Source of the DNA: Terriglobia bacterium
GTDB lineage: Bacteria > Acidobacteriota > Terriglobia > Acidiferrales > UBA7541
NCBI GenBank assembly: GCA_020072785.1
Contig: JAIQGG010000002.1
Span: 1,116,001-1,180,000, forward strand
Reading direction: 5' to 3'
DNA length: 64,000 nt
Shown here: positions 8,380-16,453 of the stretch, in pieces
Position numbering within the stretch: position 1 is the stretch's first letter
How the letters are laid out: each line of letters opens with the position of its first letter
Notes under the pieces: generated by a model
Seen by the model: the letters and a program-made list of their open reading frames with translations, nothing else
Told to the model about the DNA's origin: nothing
Database searches by the model: none
Translations under genes and position numbers: made by a program

Positions 8380-9888
8380 TCAATTGAACTGGCGGCGCGG
8401 GCGGCTGGGCGCCTCGCGCGTTTCCGCGGGACGCGGCTTCTCGCCGTAAAAGCCGCGCTCTTCGCTGCGCCCGATCCGGCGGTGCGCCCACAGGCCTTCG
8501 AGGATCATCTCCGCCGCGGCCGCCGCGGCGGCTGCGTCCTTGCGGTCGGAGACGCCGAACCGCGCGATGTGCTCGTAAAGCCCCTGAATGCGCGAAAGCT
8601 GCTGCTGGCGCTCGGCGGCGGTGGAGAGCTCGGGCAGCTTCAGCTCGCCGCCCATCTCGAACCACTGCACCACGGACTGCACGTCCGCGCCGCCCATATG
8701 TTTGCTGTAAACGCGGCCGATGGCGGCGCGGACCAGTTCGCGGGCCACGGTCTCCGCCCCCTTCAGCTCGCCCTCGTATTCCAGCTCGAGCTTTCCGGTG
8801 ATGGCCGGGAGCGCGGCATAGATGTCGGCCACGCGGGCGACGCCGCGCTTCTCGCCGGTGCGCGCGGCGCGCTGCTCGGCGCTGCTGACCGTGCTTTCCA
8901 GCGCGGTGATGGGCAGACGCTGGCTGACGCCGGAGCGGCGATCCACGCGCTTGTCCTCGCGCGCCTGGAAGGCGATCTCTTCCACGACCTCGCGCAGGTA
9001 GGCGGGCACTTCGATCTGGCGGCCGGAATCGCGCTCCAGCCAGGCCTCCTGGCCGGTGATGAGCATGCCTTCCTCGACCGACGAGGGGTAGTGCGTGCGG
9101 ATCTCCGCGCCGATGCGGTCCTTCAGCGGGGTGACGATCTTCCCGCGCGCGGTGTAGTCCTCGGGATTGGCGGTGAACACGAGGAGCACGTCGAGCGGCA
9201 GGCGCAGCGGGTAGCCCTTAATCTGGATGTCGCCTTCCTGCATGATGTTGAACAGGCCGACCTGGATCTTGCCGGCGAGATCGGGCAGCTCGTTGATGGC
9301 GAAGATGCCGCGGTTGGCGCGGGGCAGCAGGCCGTAGTGAATGGTGAGCTCGTCGGAGAGGTCGCGGCCGCCGCGCGCGGCCTTGATGGGGTCGAGGTCG
9401 CCGAGGATGTCGGCGATGGTGACGTCGGGGGTGGCCAGTTTTTCGACGTAGCGCAGGTCGCGCGAAAGCCAGGCGATGGGCGTGGCGTCTCCCTCGGCGG
9501 CGATGCGTTCGCGGCAGGCGCGGCAGATGGGGCGCAGCGGGTGATCGTTGATCTCGCAGCCGGCGACGACGGGAATGGCGTCGTCAAGGAACTGCAGCAG
9601 GCCGCGCAGGATGCGGCTCTTGGCCTGTCCGCGCAGACCCAGCAGGATGAAATTGTGCCGGGAGAGCAGGGCATTGATGATCTGCGGGATGACCGTCTCT
9701 TCGTAGCCGTGAATTCCGGGAAAGAGCGGCTCGTTGGCCTCCAGCATGCGCAGAAGATTCGCGCGCATCTCTTCCTTGACGGAGCGCGCCGGCGCGCCGG
9801 GCTGGAAACCCGGCAGGCGGCGCAGCTCGCCGAGCGTCGCGGGCCGGCCGCGCCCCGCGGAGGGATGCAGTGAAGCGCTTGCGGTCAT
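8380..9888 (-). CDS. MoxR/magnesium chelatase-like AAA+ ATPase
   Basis: AAA+ protein of 502 residues from the ATG at 9888 (MTASASLH); upstream in-frame starts would extend into intergenic DNA. The P-loop is GLRGQAKS (84-91), with QAK where GxGK is usual. The Walker B equivalent is IFAINEL (N199, E200), with Asn for Asp. Sensor-1 is TANPEDYT (N241) and the arginine finger region is TPLKDR. An insertion at 111-125 has three cysteines (C111, C122, C125), a possible metal site. The C-terminus is a lid with an Ala-rich helix. The VWA gene 24 nt downstream suggests that the two form one remodelling complex. Confidence 0.83.
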   Translation of the reverse strand: MTASASLHPSAGRGRPATLGELRRLPGFQPGAPARSVKEEMRANLLRMLEANEPLFPGIHGYEETVIPQIINALLSRHNFILLGLRGQAKSRILRGLLQFLDDAIPVVAGCEINDHPLRPICRACRERIAAEGDATPIAWLSRDLRYVEKLATPDVTIADILGDLDPIKAARGGRDLSDELTIHYGLLPRANRGIFAINELPDLAGKIQVGLFNIMQEGDIQIKGYPLRLPLDVLLVFTANPEDYTARGKIVTPLKDRIGAEIRTHYPSSVEEGMLITGQEAWLERDSGRQIEVPAYLREVVEEIAFQAREDKRVDRRSGVSQRLPITALESTVSSAEQRAARTGEKRGVARVADIYAALPAITGKLELEYEGELKGAETVARELVRAAIGRVYSKHMGGADVQSVVQWFEMGGELKLPELSTAAERQQQLSRIQGLYEHIARFGVSDRKDAAAAAAAAEMILEGLWAHRRIGRSEERGFYGEKPRPAETREAPSRPRRQFN

Positions 9889-9995
9889 GGTTGCCCCAAT
9901 CGGCGCGCCGTCTGCCGCGGCTCGCCAGAACTCTTTCGAAGAGATGCGCGATGCGAGCGGAGGGTTACTCCGCAGGGCGTGAGCCCGGCAGGGGA

Positions 9996-10325
9996 TCAGC
10001 CCAATTCGCCGAGAAGGCCTTCCATCTCGGAGCGGGCGTGCGCATCGCCCTTCTTCGCGGCCATGGCGACGCCCGCGTGCAGCAACTGGCGAGCCTCGTC
10101 CGGGCGGGCATCGCGGACCAGAAGCTGCGCGTACATCAGATAGCCGGGCACGTACTCGGGGTTCATCTCCAGCAGCTTGCGGAAATGGGCGTCGGCAGCG
10201 GGGGTTTCCCCGGCATTCATGCACTCCAGCGCCAGGCCGTAGCGGGAAAAGGCGTCGGCCGGCTGCGCGGCCACGAATTCCTCGAGCACCTGGCGGCGTG
10301 TTTTCCTCTGGGGCTGGTTGGTCAT
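9996..10325 (-). CDS. Small TPR-like protein
   Basis: Protein of 109 residues made of tetratricopeptide-like helices: ADAFSRYGLALECMNAGE, AADAHFRKLLEMNPEYVPGYL and ARQLLHAGVAMAAKKGD. TPR proteins are protein-interaction scaffolds; no catalytic motif is present. The ATG at 10325 follows TATAAT by only 7 nt, so the transcript may be leaderless. It is 107 nt upstream of the AAA+ gene on the same strand and may be the first gene of that operon. Confidence 0.72.
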   Translation of the reverse strand: MTNQPQRKTRRQVLEEFVAAQPADAFSRYGLALECMNAGETPAADAHFRKLLEMNPEYVPGYLMYAQLLVRDARPDEARQLLHAGVAMAAKKGDAHARSEMEGLLGELG

Positions 10326-10327
10326 CT

Positions 10328-10342
10328 CCCGTATTATACGGG
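10328..10342. promoter_or_regulatory. 15-bp palindrome with back-to-back -10 elements
   Basis: CCCGTATTATACGGG is a perfect palindrome about a central T. Read on minus it contains TATAAT (10333-10338), 7 nt before the TPR ATG. Read on plus it contains TATTAT (10332-10337), about 50 nt before the thioesterase ATG. It could be a shared operator, a bidirectional -10, or both. No strong -35 is visible on either side. Confidence 0.45.
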
Positions 10343-10388
10343 GCAGGTCCGTTGTGTGCGGAAAATTCGCGCAGGAAGCGAGGCAGCG

Positions 10389-10925
10389 ATGAAGCGGCCG
10401 AAGAAAATTGCAGCGAACCGGGAGAGGGGAGAGCGCCTTGCCGGAAAGCCGGTCAGCGCGTCGCGCTCGGAGATGACCGAGATGGTGCTGCCCAGCGAGA
10501 CCAATCCGCTCGGCAAATTGCTCGGCGGGCACGTGATGCACCTCGTGGATATGGTCGGGGCGATGGCCGCGCACCGCCATTCGAACAGCGTGGCCATGAC
10601 CGTCTCGGTGGACTATCTGGATTTCCGGAATTCCGTCAGCGTGGGCGAGATTGTCAATCTGAAGTCGCAGGTCAATCGGGCGTTTCACACCTCGATGGAG
10701 GTGGGCGTCGAAGTCTATTCCGAGAATTTCCTGACCGGGGAACGCAAACACACCACTTCCGCCTACGTCACATTTGTGGCCATGGATGAACACACCAGGC
10801 AGCCCAAGGCTATTCCGCCGCTGATCCTGAAGACGGCGGAGGAGCGGCGGCGCTTTCGCGAGGCCGGGGAGCGGCGAAAGATCCGCCTCGCGCACCGCTA
10901 CGGCAAGAAGAAGTACACGTTCTGA
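10389..10925 (+). CDS. Acyl-CoA thioesterase (hotdog fold)
   Basis: Protein of 178 residues. TNPLGKLLGGHVMHLVDMVG and AMTVSVDYLDFRNSV are the hotdog-helix and strand pattern of acyl-CoA hydrolases of the YciA/BACH type, and ERKHTTSAYVTFVAMD is the following strand pair. It should release CoA from acyl-CoA in the cytoplasm. The ATG at 10389 has GAGG 6 nt upstream. The C-terminal tail (about 40 residues) is strongly basic and ends KKKYTF. It is divergent from the TPR/AAA+ genes and shares their promoter palindrome. Confidence 0.85.
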   Translation: MKRPKKIAANRERGERLAGKPVSASRSEMTEMVLPSETNPLGKLLGGHVMHLVDMVGAMAAHRHSNSVAMTVSVDYLDFRNSVSVGEIVNLKSQVNRAFHTSMEVGVEVYSENFLTGERKHTTSAYVTFVAMDEHTRQPKAIPPLILKTAEERRRFREAGERRKIRLAHRYGKKKYTF

Positions 10926-10943
10926 CGGAGAGGGAGACAGCGG

Positions 10944-11519
10944 CTAGCCGAGGGGGCCGGCCCAGCGGGGCGGGCTGGTCGGCTGGGGGCTGCCGCCGGC
11001 GGGCTCTTCGGTAATGGCCAGGGCCCTGGTGCCGGCGAGAGAGCCGGGCGGACTGGCCAGCAGCAGAACGAATTTCCCATCCAATTGAGGACGCAGGAGG
11101 CCCGCGGAAAGAGGCCGCTGGCCCGGGGCTTGTGGCAGGAGCCACACTTGCAGCGTATGGCCCGGCGCAAGAGGCGGGACGCGCGCGCCGGCCACAACGA
11201 GGCCGAGGCGGGGGTGCCAGTAGGCACGCAGCGCAGGAGCGTCTTTCTGCTGCTGCGGCCACAGCGAAACCTGCCGTGAGGCCGGATCGTTGAGGATCGC
11301 GGCGGATTGCCGGGCATCGGCAAATTCCTTCGCGAGTTCCGCGCGCTCCCGCAGGACTGCCGCGGACTGCCTCTGAAATTGCGCGAGATCCCGGCGGAGG
11401 CGCTGCGCCTGCCAGCCCATGTACAGGCTGAGAACGCCGAGCACGGCCACGCCCGTCCACAGCCAGAAGGGCAGACGGTATGGGGGCGGCGCTTGCGGTT
11501 GCTTGCGTGGGGGCTGCAT
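10944..11519 (-). CDS. Anti-sigma-K (RskA) C-terminal-like membrane protein
   Basis: Protein of 191 residues with a proline-rich N-terminus, one membrane helix (about 19-36, WLWTGVAVLGVLSLYMGW), a short coiled coil, and a C-terminal domain. The motifs VSLWPQ, HTLQVWLLPQ and ALAITEEPAGGSPQP match the RskA-type anti-sigma extracytoplasmic domain. The N-terminal zinc-binding sigma-factor domain is absent and no sigma factor gene is adjacent, so it may not be a true anti-sigma factor. Its ATG overlaps the hemG stop (TGATG), so it is expressed with the haem genes. Confidence 0.7.
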   Translation of the reverse strand: MQPPRKQPQAPPPYRLPFWLWTGVAVLGVLSLYMGWQAQRLRRDLAQFQRQSAAVLRERAELAKEFADARQSAAILNDPASRQVSLWPQQQKDAPALRAYWHPRLGLVVAGARVPPLAPGHTLQVWLLPQAPGQRPLSAGLLRPQLDGKFVLLLASPPGSLAGTRALAITEEPAGGSPQPTSPPRWAGPLG

Positions 11520-12916
11520 CAGGAGTGCGGGCCCGCCGCCGGCGCCGTGGAACCGGCCAGGATTGCCGCGGCTGTCTCCAGGCCGAATTCAGTGCACGCG
11601 CCGACCGCCGGACCATTCCAGTAGTTGCCGGCAAACCACAGGCCGGGAAAGGTTGCGCGCAATTTCTCCAGCCGGGCGAGGCGCGCAGAGTGGCCCAGGT
11701 TGTACTGCGGCAGCGCGCGGGGATAGACGCGCACATGGGAAAAGACCGGCTGCTGCTGGATCTGCAGAAGCGGCGCGAGTTCGCGGTGCGCCAGATCGGC
11801 AAGAGCCGCGGAGGAAAGCGAGGCGATGCCCGGATCGGTGGCCCCGCCGAGGAAGCTGGTCATCAGAACTTGCCCCTCCGGCGCGCGGCCGGGAAAAAGC
11901 GAGGAATTCCAGACGGTGCCGAGAATGCGCAGCCCTGCGGAGCGCGGCACGAGAAAGCCGAAGCCGTTTACGTCCCGGGCGATGTGCTGTTTCTCGTAGC
12001 CGAGGGAAACCACGGCCACGGCGGCAAACTCGATCCCGCCGAGATGCGTCTCGAACGCCGGATCGAGGCCTGCGAGCAAGCGTCCGGCAGTATCCGGCGG
12101 GGTGGCGACCACCAGCCGCTCGCAGGAAAGGGTTTCGCTGTGGCCGTTGCGCGTCACCTCGAGAGAAAAGCGCCGCGTGGCGGAGGAATTGTTCTTCTCG
12201 ATGCGGGCCACTTCGGTCTTGAGCCACAGGGCATCGCCGAGACGTTCCGCCAGGGCCTGGGGGAGCATTTCGTTGCCTTCGCGGAAACTAAGCAGAGTGG
12301 GGCGCTCGCGGGGGCCTTGCGTTTTTTTCGCGGTGGCCAGCATGCCGCGAATGAGGCTGCCTTTGGCGACTTCCGCGGCGTGCAGTTGCGGAAACGCGCT
12401 GCGCAGGCTCAGGCGCTCGGGATCGCCGGCGTATACACCGGAGACAAACGGCCCGACGAGTTTTTCCAGCAGCTCGGCGGAAAATTTACGGCGGATAAAC
12501 TGGGCGATGGATTCGTCCTCGGCGGGCGGATAACTGCGGCCGAAGAGGTCGCGCAGGATGCTGAGCTTGGTGCCCCAGCCGAAGAGGGAACTGCCGAAGA
12601 AGGCTGCAGGGTTGAGCGGAGCACGCTCCAACGCGCCATGGACCAGGACAAAGCGCGGGGCGCGGGGGTCGCCGCGCACGATCTGCTCTTCCAGGCCGAT
12701 CTCGCGGATCAGGCCGAGCAGCGGCCCCGTGGCCGTGAAGCTCTGCGGGCCGTGTTCGAAGAGCCAGGCGTCGCGGCGTTCGGAGCGAATGACCCCGCCC
12801 GGGCGGTCCGAAGATTCGAGGAGCACCGCGTCGAGGCCCGCGCGGCGCAAGGCATAGGCGCAGACCAGGCCGGAAATCCCGCCACCGACCACCACGACAG
12901 AGTGAGATGCGGTCAT
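11519..12916 (-). CDS. hemG: Protoporphyrinogen oxidase (FAD-dependent)
   Basis: Protein of 465 residues from the ATG at 12916; a GTG at 12928 would add four. The N-terminal dinucleotide fold VVVVGGGISGLVCAYALRRAG is followed by ESSDRPGGVIRSE, typical of the HemG/HemY oxidases. The C-terminal FAD segment is LPQYNLGHSARL...GLWFAGNYWNGPAVG. It should oxidise protoporphyrinogen IX to protoporphyrin IX at the membrane surface. It follows hemN by 25 nt, the pathway order. A coproporphyrinogen III substrate (CgoX-type) is possible, but the adjacent HemN argues for the protoporphyrin route. Confidence 0.9.
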   Translation of the reverse strand: MTASHSVVVVGGGISGLVCAYALRRAGLDAVLLESSDRPGGVIRSERRDAWLFEHGPQSFTATGPLLGLIREIGLEEQIVRGDPRAPRFVLVHGALERAPLNPAAFFGSSLFGWGTKLSILRDLFGRSYPPAEDESIAQFIRRKFSAELLEKLVGPFVSGVYAGDPERLSLRSAFPQLHAAEVAKGSLIRGMLATAKKTQGPRERPTLLSFREGNEMLPQALAERLGDALWLKTEVARIEKNNSSATRRFSLEVTRNGHSETLSCERLVVATPPDTAGRLLAGLDPAFETHLGGIEFAAVAVVSLGYEKQHIARDVNGFGFLVPRSAGLRILGTVWNSSLFPGRAPEGQVLMTSFLGGATDPGIASLSSAALADLAHRELAPLLQIQQQPVFSHVRVYPRALPQYNLGHSARLARLEKLRATFPGLWFAGNYWNGPAVGACTEFGLETAAAILAGSTAPAAGPHS

Positions 12917-12941
12917 CGCCGGATGCACCCGCGCCAGGCGT

Positions 12942-14354
12942 TCACAACGTTTTCGAAAAAAGAGGCCGCTCGGCCAGGTGCTGCTGCTCGAGATACGGGT
13001 CGAAGATCATGGCCAGGTTGCGGATGAAGATGCGGCCGAGCCACGTGGTTTCGATCTCGTCCTTGCCGAGAACCACCAGGCCGTCGTCCTGCATAGGAGC
13101 GAGGCGGCGCAGCTCCGCGGCGAAGTACTCGTCAAAGTTGATGCCGAATTCCTGGTTGACCTCGGCCTTGGGGATGACCGTGTGACAGAGCAGGCGGCTG
13201 ATGACCGCGCCGCGCAGGCGGTCTTCCGCGGTCAGGGTGTAGCCGCGCATGGTGGCGATGCCGCGTTCGGCCACGGCCTTCGAATACTCCGGTACCTCGC
13301 GGGGATTCTGCGCGTAGCGCGACTGCACGGAACTGATGGCGCTGACGCCCAGGCCGTAGAGGTCGGCGCCGGCCTTCGTCGTGTAGCCCTGGAAATTGCG
13401 GTGCAGCGTGCGCTGCTGCTGCGCCACGGCCAGCTCGTCGCCGGGTTTGGCAAAATGGTCCATGCCGATATACAGGTAGCCGCCTTCGATGAACTTCTCC
13501 AGGCCGGTGCGGAAGATTTCGAATTTCTCCGCGCCCTGCGGCAAGTGCGCCGCAAAGGAACCCTGCTGCTTTTTGAGCCAGGGCACGTGCGCGTAGCTGA
13601 AGAGCGCGATGCGGTCCGGGGCCAGGGTGAAGATCTGGTCCACGGTATGGGCGAAGCGCTCGGGAGTCTGATAGGGCAGGCCGTAGATCAGGTCCACGTT
13701 GATGCTTTCGAAGCCCAGGCGGCGCGCCTCGAAGAGCAAGTCGCGGGTCATCTCATAGGGCTGGACGCGGTGAATGGTCTTCTGCACTTCGGGATGGAAG
13801 TCCTGGATGCCCATGCTGAGGCGATTGAAGCCCAGCTTGCGCAGGGTCTCCAGGTGTTGGAAGGAGGTGACGCGCGGGTCCACTTCGATGCCGATTTCGG
13901 CGTCCGGAGCGAAGGTGAAATGCTCGCGGGTGAAGCCGAAGAGATCGTCGAGCTGTTCCGGGGTGAGGTAGGTTGGCGTACCGCCGCCCCAGTGAAACTG
14001 CACGACCGGGCGGCTGCGCGAAACGTTGCCGCTGATGCGCGCCATCTCGTGCTTCAGCGTGTCGAGATAGGGAAGGGCCACGCTCTTGTCCTTCTGGATC
14101 ACCACGTTGCAGGCGCAGAACAGGCACAGGCTGGTGCAGAAGGGAATGTGCAGGTACAGCGAAACGGGAGAGGCGGCGCGTTCGGCGTCGGCGTGCGCCG
14201 CTTCCAGGTCGGCCGGGCCAAAATGGTCGTTCCAGACGGGCGCGGTGGGATAGCTGGTGTAGCGCGGCCCGGGACGGTTGTAGCGCGCGAGAAACTCCGG
14301 TGTGACATGAAAGTCGCGCCGCAGTTGTTCGAGTGTGGGATAGCTCGCGGACAT
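12942..14354 (-). CDS. hemN: Oxygen-independent coproporphyrinogen III oxidase
   Basis: Radical SAM enzyme of 470 residues. The cluster motif PFCTSLCLFCACN gives C73-x3-C77-x2-C80-x-C82, the true HemN pattern, and the N-terminus has RPGPRYTSYPTAP, which separates HemN from HemW-type paralogues. FHWGGGTPTYL is the SAM-binding GGGTP. It decarboxylates coproporphyrinogen III to protoporphyrinogen IX. The ribosome site GAGGTGA lies across the hemE stop, 5 nt before the ATG, so the two genes are coupled. No oxygen-dependent HemF is in the window, which fits low-oxygen haem synthesis. Confidence 0.95.
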   Translation of the reverse strand: MSASYPTLEQLRRDFHVTPEFLARYNRPGPRYTSYPTAPVWNDHFGPADLEAAHADAERAASPVSLYLHIPFCTSLCLFCACNVVIQKDKSVALPYLDTLKHEMARISGNVSRSRPVVQFHWGGGTPTYLTPEQLDDLFGFTREHFTFAPDAEIGIEVDPRVTSFQHLETLRKLGFNRLSMGIQDFHPEVQKTIHRVQPYEMTRDLLFEARRLGFESINVDLIYGLPYQTPERFAHTVDQIFTLAPDRIALFSYAHVPWLKKQQGSFAAHLPQGAEKFEIFRTGLEKFIEGGYLYIGMDHFAKPGDELAVAQQQRTLHRNFQGYTTKAGADLYGLGVSAISSVQSRYAQNPREVPEYSKAVAERGIATMRGYTLTAEDRLRGAVISRLLCHTVIPKAEVNQEFGINFDEYFAAELRRLAPMQDDGLVVLGKDEIETTWLGRIFIRNLAMIFDPYLEQQHLAERPLFSKTL

Positions 14355-14359
14355 GGGGT

Positions 14360-15451
14360 TCACCTCTGCTTCACCGGCTGCTCTAGGCGAATCGGAGTGG
14401 TCTGTCCGGTGCGGATGAAAAGCTGCGCGTTCTCTACCGGTGTGGCCGGGAGAATGCCGTGGCCCAGGTTCAAAATGTGGCCGGCGCCCTGCAATTCGCC
14501 GATGGCCTCGGCGACGGCGCTGCGGATCTTTTCCGCGGGGGCGAAGAGCACGGCGGGATCGACGTTCCCCTGGATAGCGATGCGTGGCCCGGCCAATTCG
14601 CGCAGTTCGCGCAGCGATACGCGCCAGTCCACGCTCAGGACGTCGGCGCCGGAGCGGGCCACGGCCGGCAGCAGGTGGTGCGAGGCCTTGGTGTAGAGGA
14701 TGACCGGTGTGGCGTCCGATTTCACGGCGCGGATCACTTCCTGCGTAGCGGGCAGGGCGAACTCCTGGTAGTCGCGGAGGTTCAGCTCGCCGCACCAGGT
14801 GTCGAAGAGTTGCACAGCGGCGGCGCCGGCGGCGATCTGCGCCTTCAGGTACGGCACGGTGGCCTGGGCGATCTTGCTGAGCAGGACGCGGAAGGTGCGC
14901 GGGTCTTCGTAAAGAAAGTTTTTCACCGTCGCGAAACCTTCGCGCGTGCGGCCCTCCACCATGTAGCAAGCCAGCGTCCAGGGCGCGGCGGCGAAGCCGA
15001 GCACGGGCACGCCGGGCCCCAGCGCGCGGTGCAGGCGGCGAATCGCTTCGGGGAGGAAGCCGGTCTCCCGCTCGGGATCGAAGATGCGCAGCTTGGCGAC
15101 GTCCGCCGCGCTGCGTACCGGCTCGGGAAGATTGGGTCCCGCGTCGCCCAGTTCGAGCTTCAGGCCCATTGCTTCGGCGGGGATGAGGATGTCGGAAAAG
15201 ACGATGACGGCGTCCATGGCCAGGCGGCGGTAGGGCTGCAGGGAAACCTCGACGGCCAAGTCGGGATTCTTGCACACTTCCAAAAAGGCATGCTTGGCGC
15301 GCAGTTCGCGGTATTCCGGGAGATAGCGGCCGGCCTGGCGCATCATCCAGACAGGCACGCGCGGCACCTCCTGGCAGCGGCAGGCGCGGCGGAAAAGCTC
15401 GGCCCGGCTCAATTCCGCGGGCGGTTTGGCATCTTCGTGAGGGAGAGGCAT
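14360..15451 (-). CDS. hemE: Uroporphyrinogen decarboxylase
   Basis: Protein of 363 residues from the ATG at 15451. PVWMMRQAGRYLPEYRELR carries the substrate-binding arginines and the family signature. FSDILIPAEAMGL and GFAAAPWTLACYMVEG follow, and the C-terminal region has the typical GHGILPATPVEN. It converts uroporphyrinogen III to coproporphyrinogen III. An upstream ATG at 15490 would add 13 residues not expected in the family; neither start has a clear ribosome site. It is the first gene of hemE-hemN-hemG and is divergent from the hemX operon across a 170 nt AT-richer spacer. Confidence 0.94.
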   Translation of the reverse strand: MPLPHEDAKPPAELSRAELFRRACRCQEVPRVPVWMMRQAGRYLPEYRELRAKHAFLEVCKNPDLAVEVSLQPYRRLAMDAVIVFSDILIPAEAMGLKLELGDAGPNLPEPVRSAADVAKLRIFDPERETGFLPEAIRRLHRALGPGVPVLGFAAAPWTLACYMVEGRTREGFATVKNFLYEDPRTFRVLLSKIAQATVPYLKAQIAAGAAAVQLFDTWCGELNLRDYQEFALPATQEVIRAVKSDATPVILYTKASHHLLPAVARSGADVLSVDWRVSLRELRELAGPRIAIQGNVDPAVLFAPAEKIRSAVAEAIGELQGAGHILNLGHGILPATPVENAQLFIRTGQTTPIRLEQPVKQR

Positions 15452-15535
15452 ATCGGTACGCACTAAAAGAATATCATTAGTCACAAGCATATGCAGAGAG
15501 ATACGCTGCAGATGTTTTGGCCTCCCGCAGTGGGC

Positions 15536-15541
15536 TATAAT
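15536..15541 (+). promoter_or_regulatory. -10 element of the hemX-hemA operon promoter
   Basis: A perfect TATAAT lies about 80 nt upstream of hemX in the divergent hemE/hemX spacer. The best -35 at 17 nt spacing is TGTTTT, which is weak, so another activator may help. The assignment rests on the perfect -10 and on its position. Confidence 0.45.
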
Positions 15542-15621
15542 GCGGGGAGAGCAGGAATGCCAGGCAGGGCATTGCGACCCTGGATCGTCCGGACATCCGG
15601 CTCCTGGTTCAAACGGACTTG

Positions 15622-16437
15622 ATGACCACACCCCTTGCCATCCTCACCATTCTGGCCTACGCCGCGAGTCTCGTGCTGTATTTCCGGCTGCTTTACACCA
15701 GCCAGGCGCTCGTGGGGCGCGCCGCGACGCTGCTGCTGGCGTGCGGGCTGGGGCTGCACTATCTGCTGCTGTTGGAGCGCTCGCGGATGCTGCACTCGGT
15801 GCCCTATCAGGATTTGTACGGCGCGATGTCCCTGTTCGCCTGGCTTTTGGCCCTGACCTATCTGGCCCTGGAGCTGTTTCACCGGCAGCGTACGCTGGGA
15901 GCCTTCCTGCTGCCGATCGTCCTGCTGCTTCTCCTGGCAGCGACGCTGACGCGTCCGGCCGTGCCGCCGGGGCCGCCACCCGTGCACGGCGCGGTGTTTG
16001 CCCTGCACGTGACCCTCAGCATTCTCGCCTATGCCGCATTCGGACTCTCCTTCGTGCTGAGCCTGATGTTCATCGCCGAAGAGACGCTGCTGCGCCGGCA
16101 CAAGCTGGGCTCCATCGTGTGGCGCTTTCCCGCGCTGGAGCTTCTGGAGCGCATGGCGCGGAGCAGCGTGCTGGTGGGTCTGGTGGCGATCTGCGTCGGG
16201 ATGTCGCTGGGCTTTGTTTCGGTGGACCGGCTGACGGGCCGGGTATGGCGCTACGACCCGAAATACCTGGTGACGCTGCTGGTGGTGGCGCTGTATGCGG
16301 CGTATCTGTACCTGGGGCGGACGACGAAATGGCGCGGGGCGCGGGCGTCCAAGCTGTGCATCTTCAATTTCGTGGTTATTCTGTTGAGCGTTACGGTGGT
16401 GAATCTGTTTTTATCGCGGTGGCACCGCTTCTTCTAG
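15622..16437 (+). CDS. HemX-like cytochrome c assembly (CcsA-family) membrane protein
   Basis: Integral membrane protein of 271 residues with about eight hydrophobic segments, including LAILTILAYAASLVLYF, LLACGLGLHYLLLL, SLFAWLLALTYLALE and VHGAVFALHVTLSILAYAAFGLSFVL. It belongs to the CytC_asm/HemX family. In Bacillus subtilis hemX lies in hemA-hemX-hemC-hemD-hemB-hemL and negatively affects HemA amount; the same gene set is present here with hemX first. The tryptophan-rich haem-handling motif of CcmC/CcsA is not obvious. That favours a HemX role over haem export, though the latter is possible. The ATG at 15622 is preferred to TTG at 15619. Confidence 0.8.
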   Translation: MTTPLAILTILAYAASLVLYFRLLYTSQALVGRAATLLLACGLGLHYLLLLERSRMLHSVPYQDLYGAMSLFAWLLALTYLALELFHRQRTLGAFLLPIVLLLLLAATLTRPAVPPGPPPVHGAVFALHVTLSILAYAAFGLSFVLSLMFIAEETLLRRHKLGSIVWRFPALELLERMARSSVLVGLVAICVGMSLGFVSVDRLTGRVWRYDPKYLVTLLVVALYAAYLYLGRTTKWRGARASKLCIFNFVVILLSVTVVNLFLSRWHRFF

Positions 16438-16453
16438 GAGTGCGGGGAACCGG

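Noticed and set aside
7081-9873. A 930-residue open frame on plus across the VWA and AAA+ genes
   Set aside because: Both minus-strand genes have clear motifs (MIDAS, P-loop). The plus frame shows only antisense-type repeats of Leu, Val, Ala and His.
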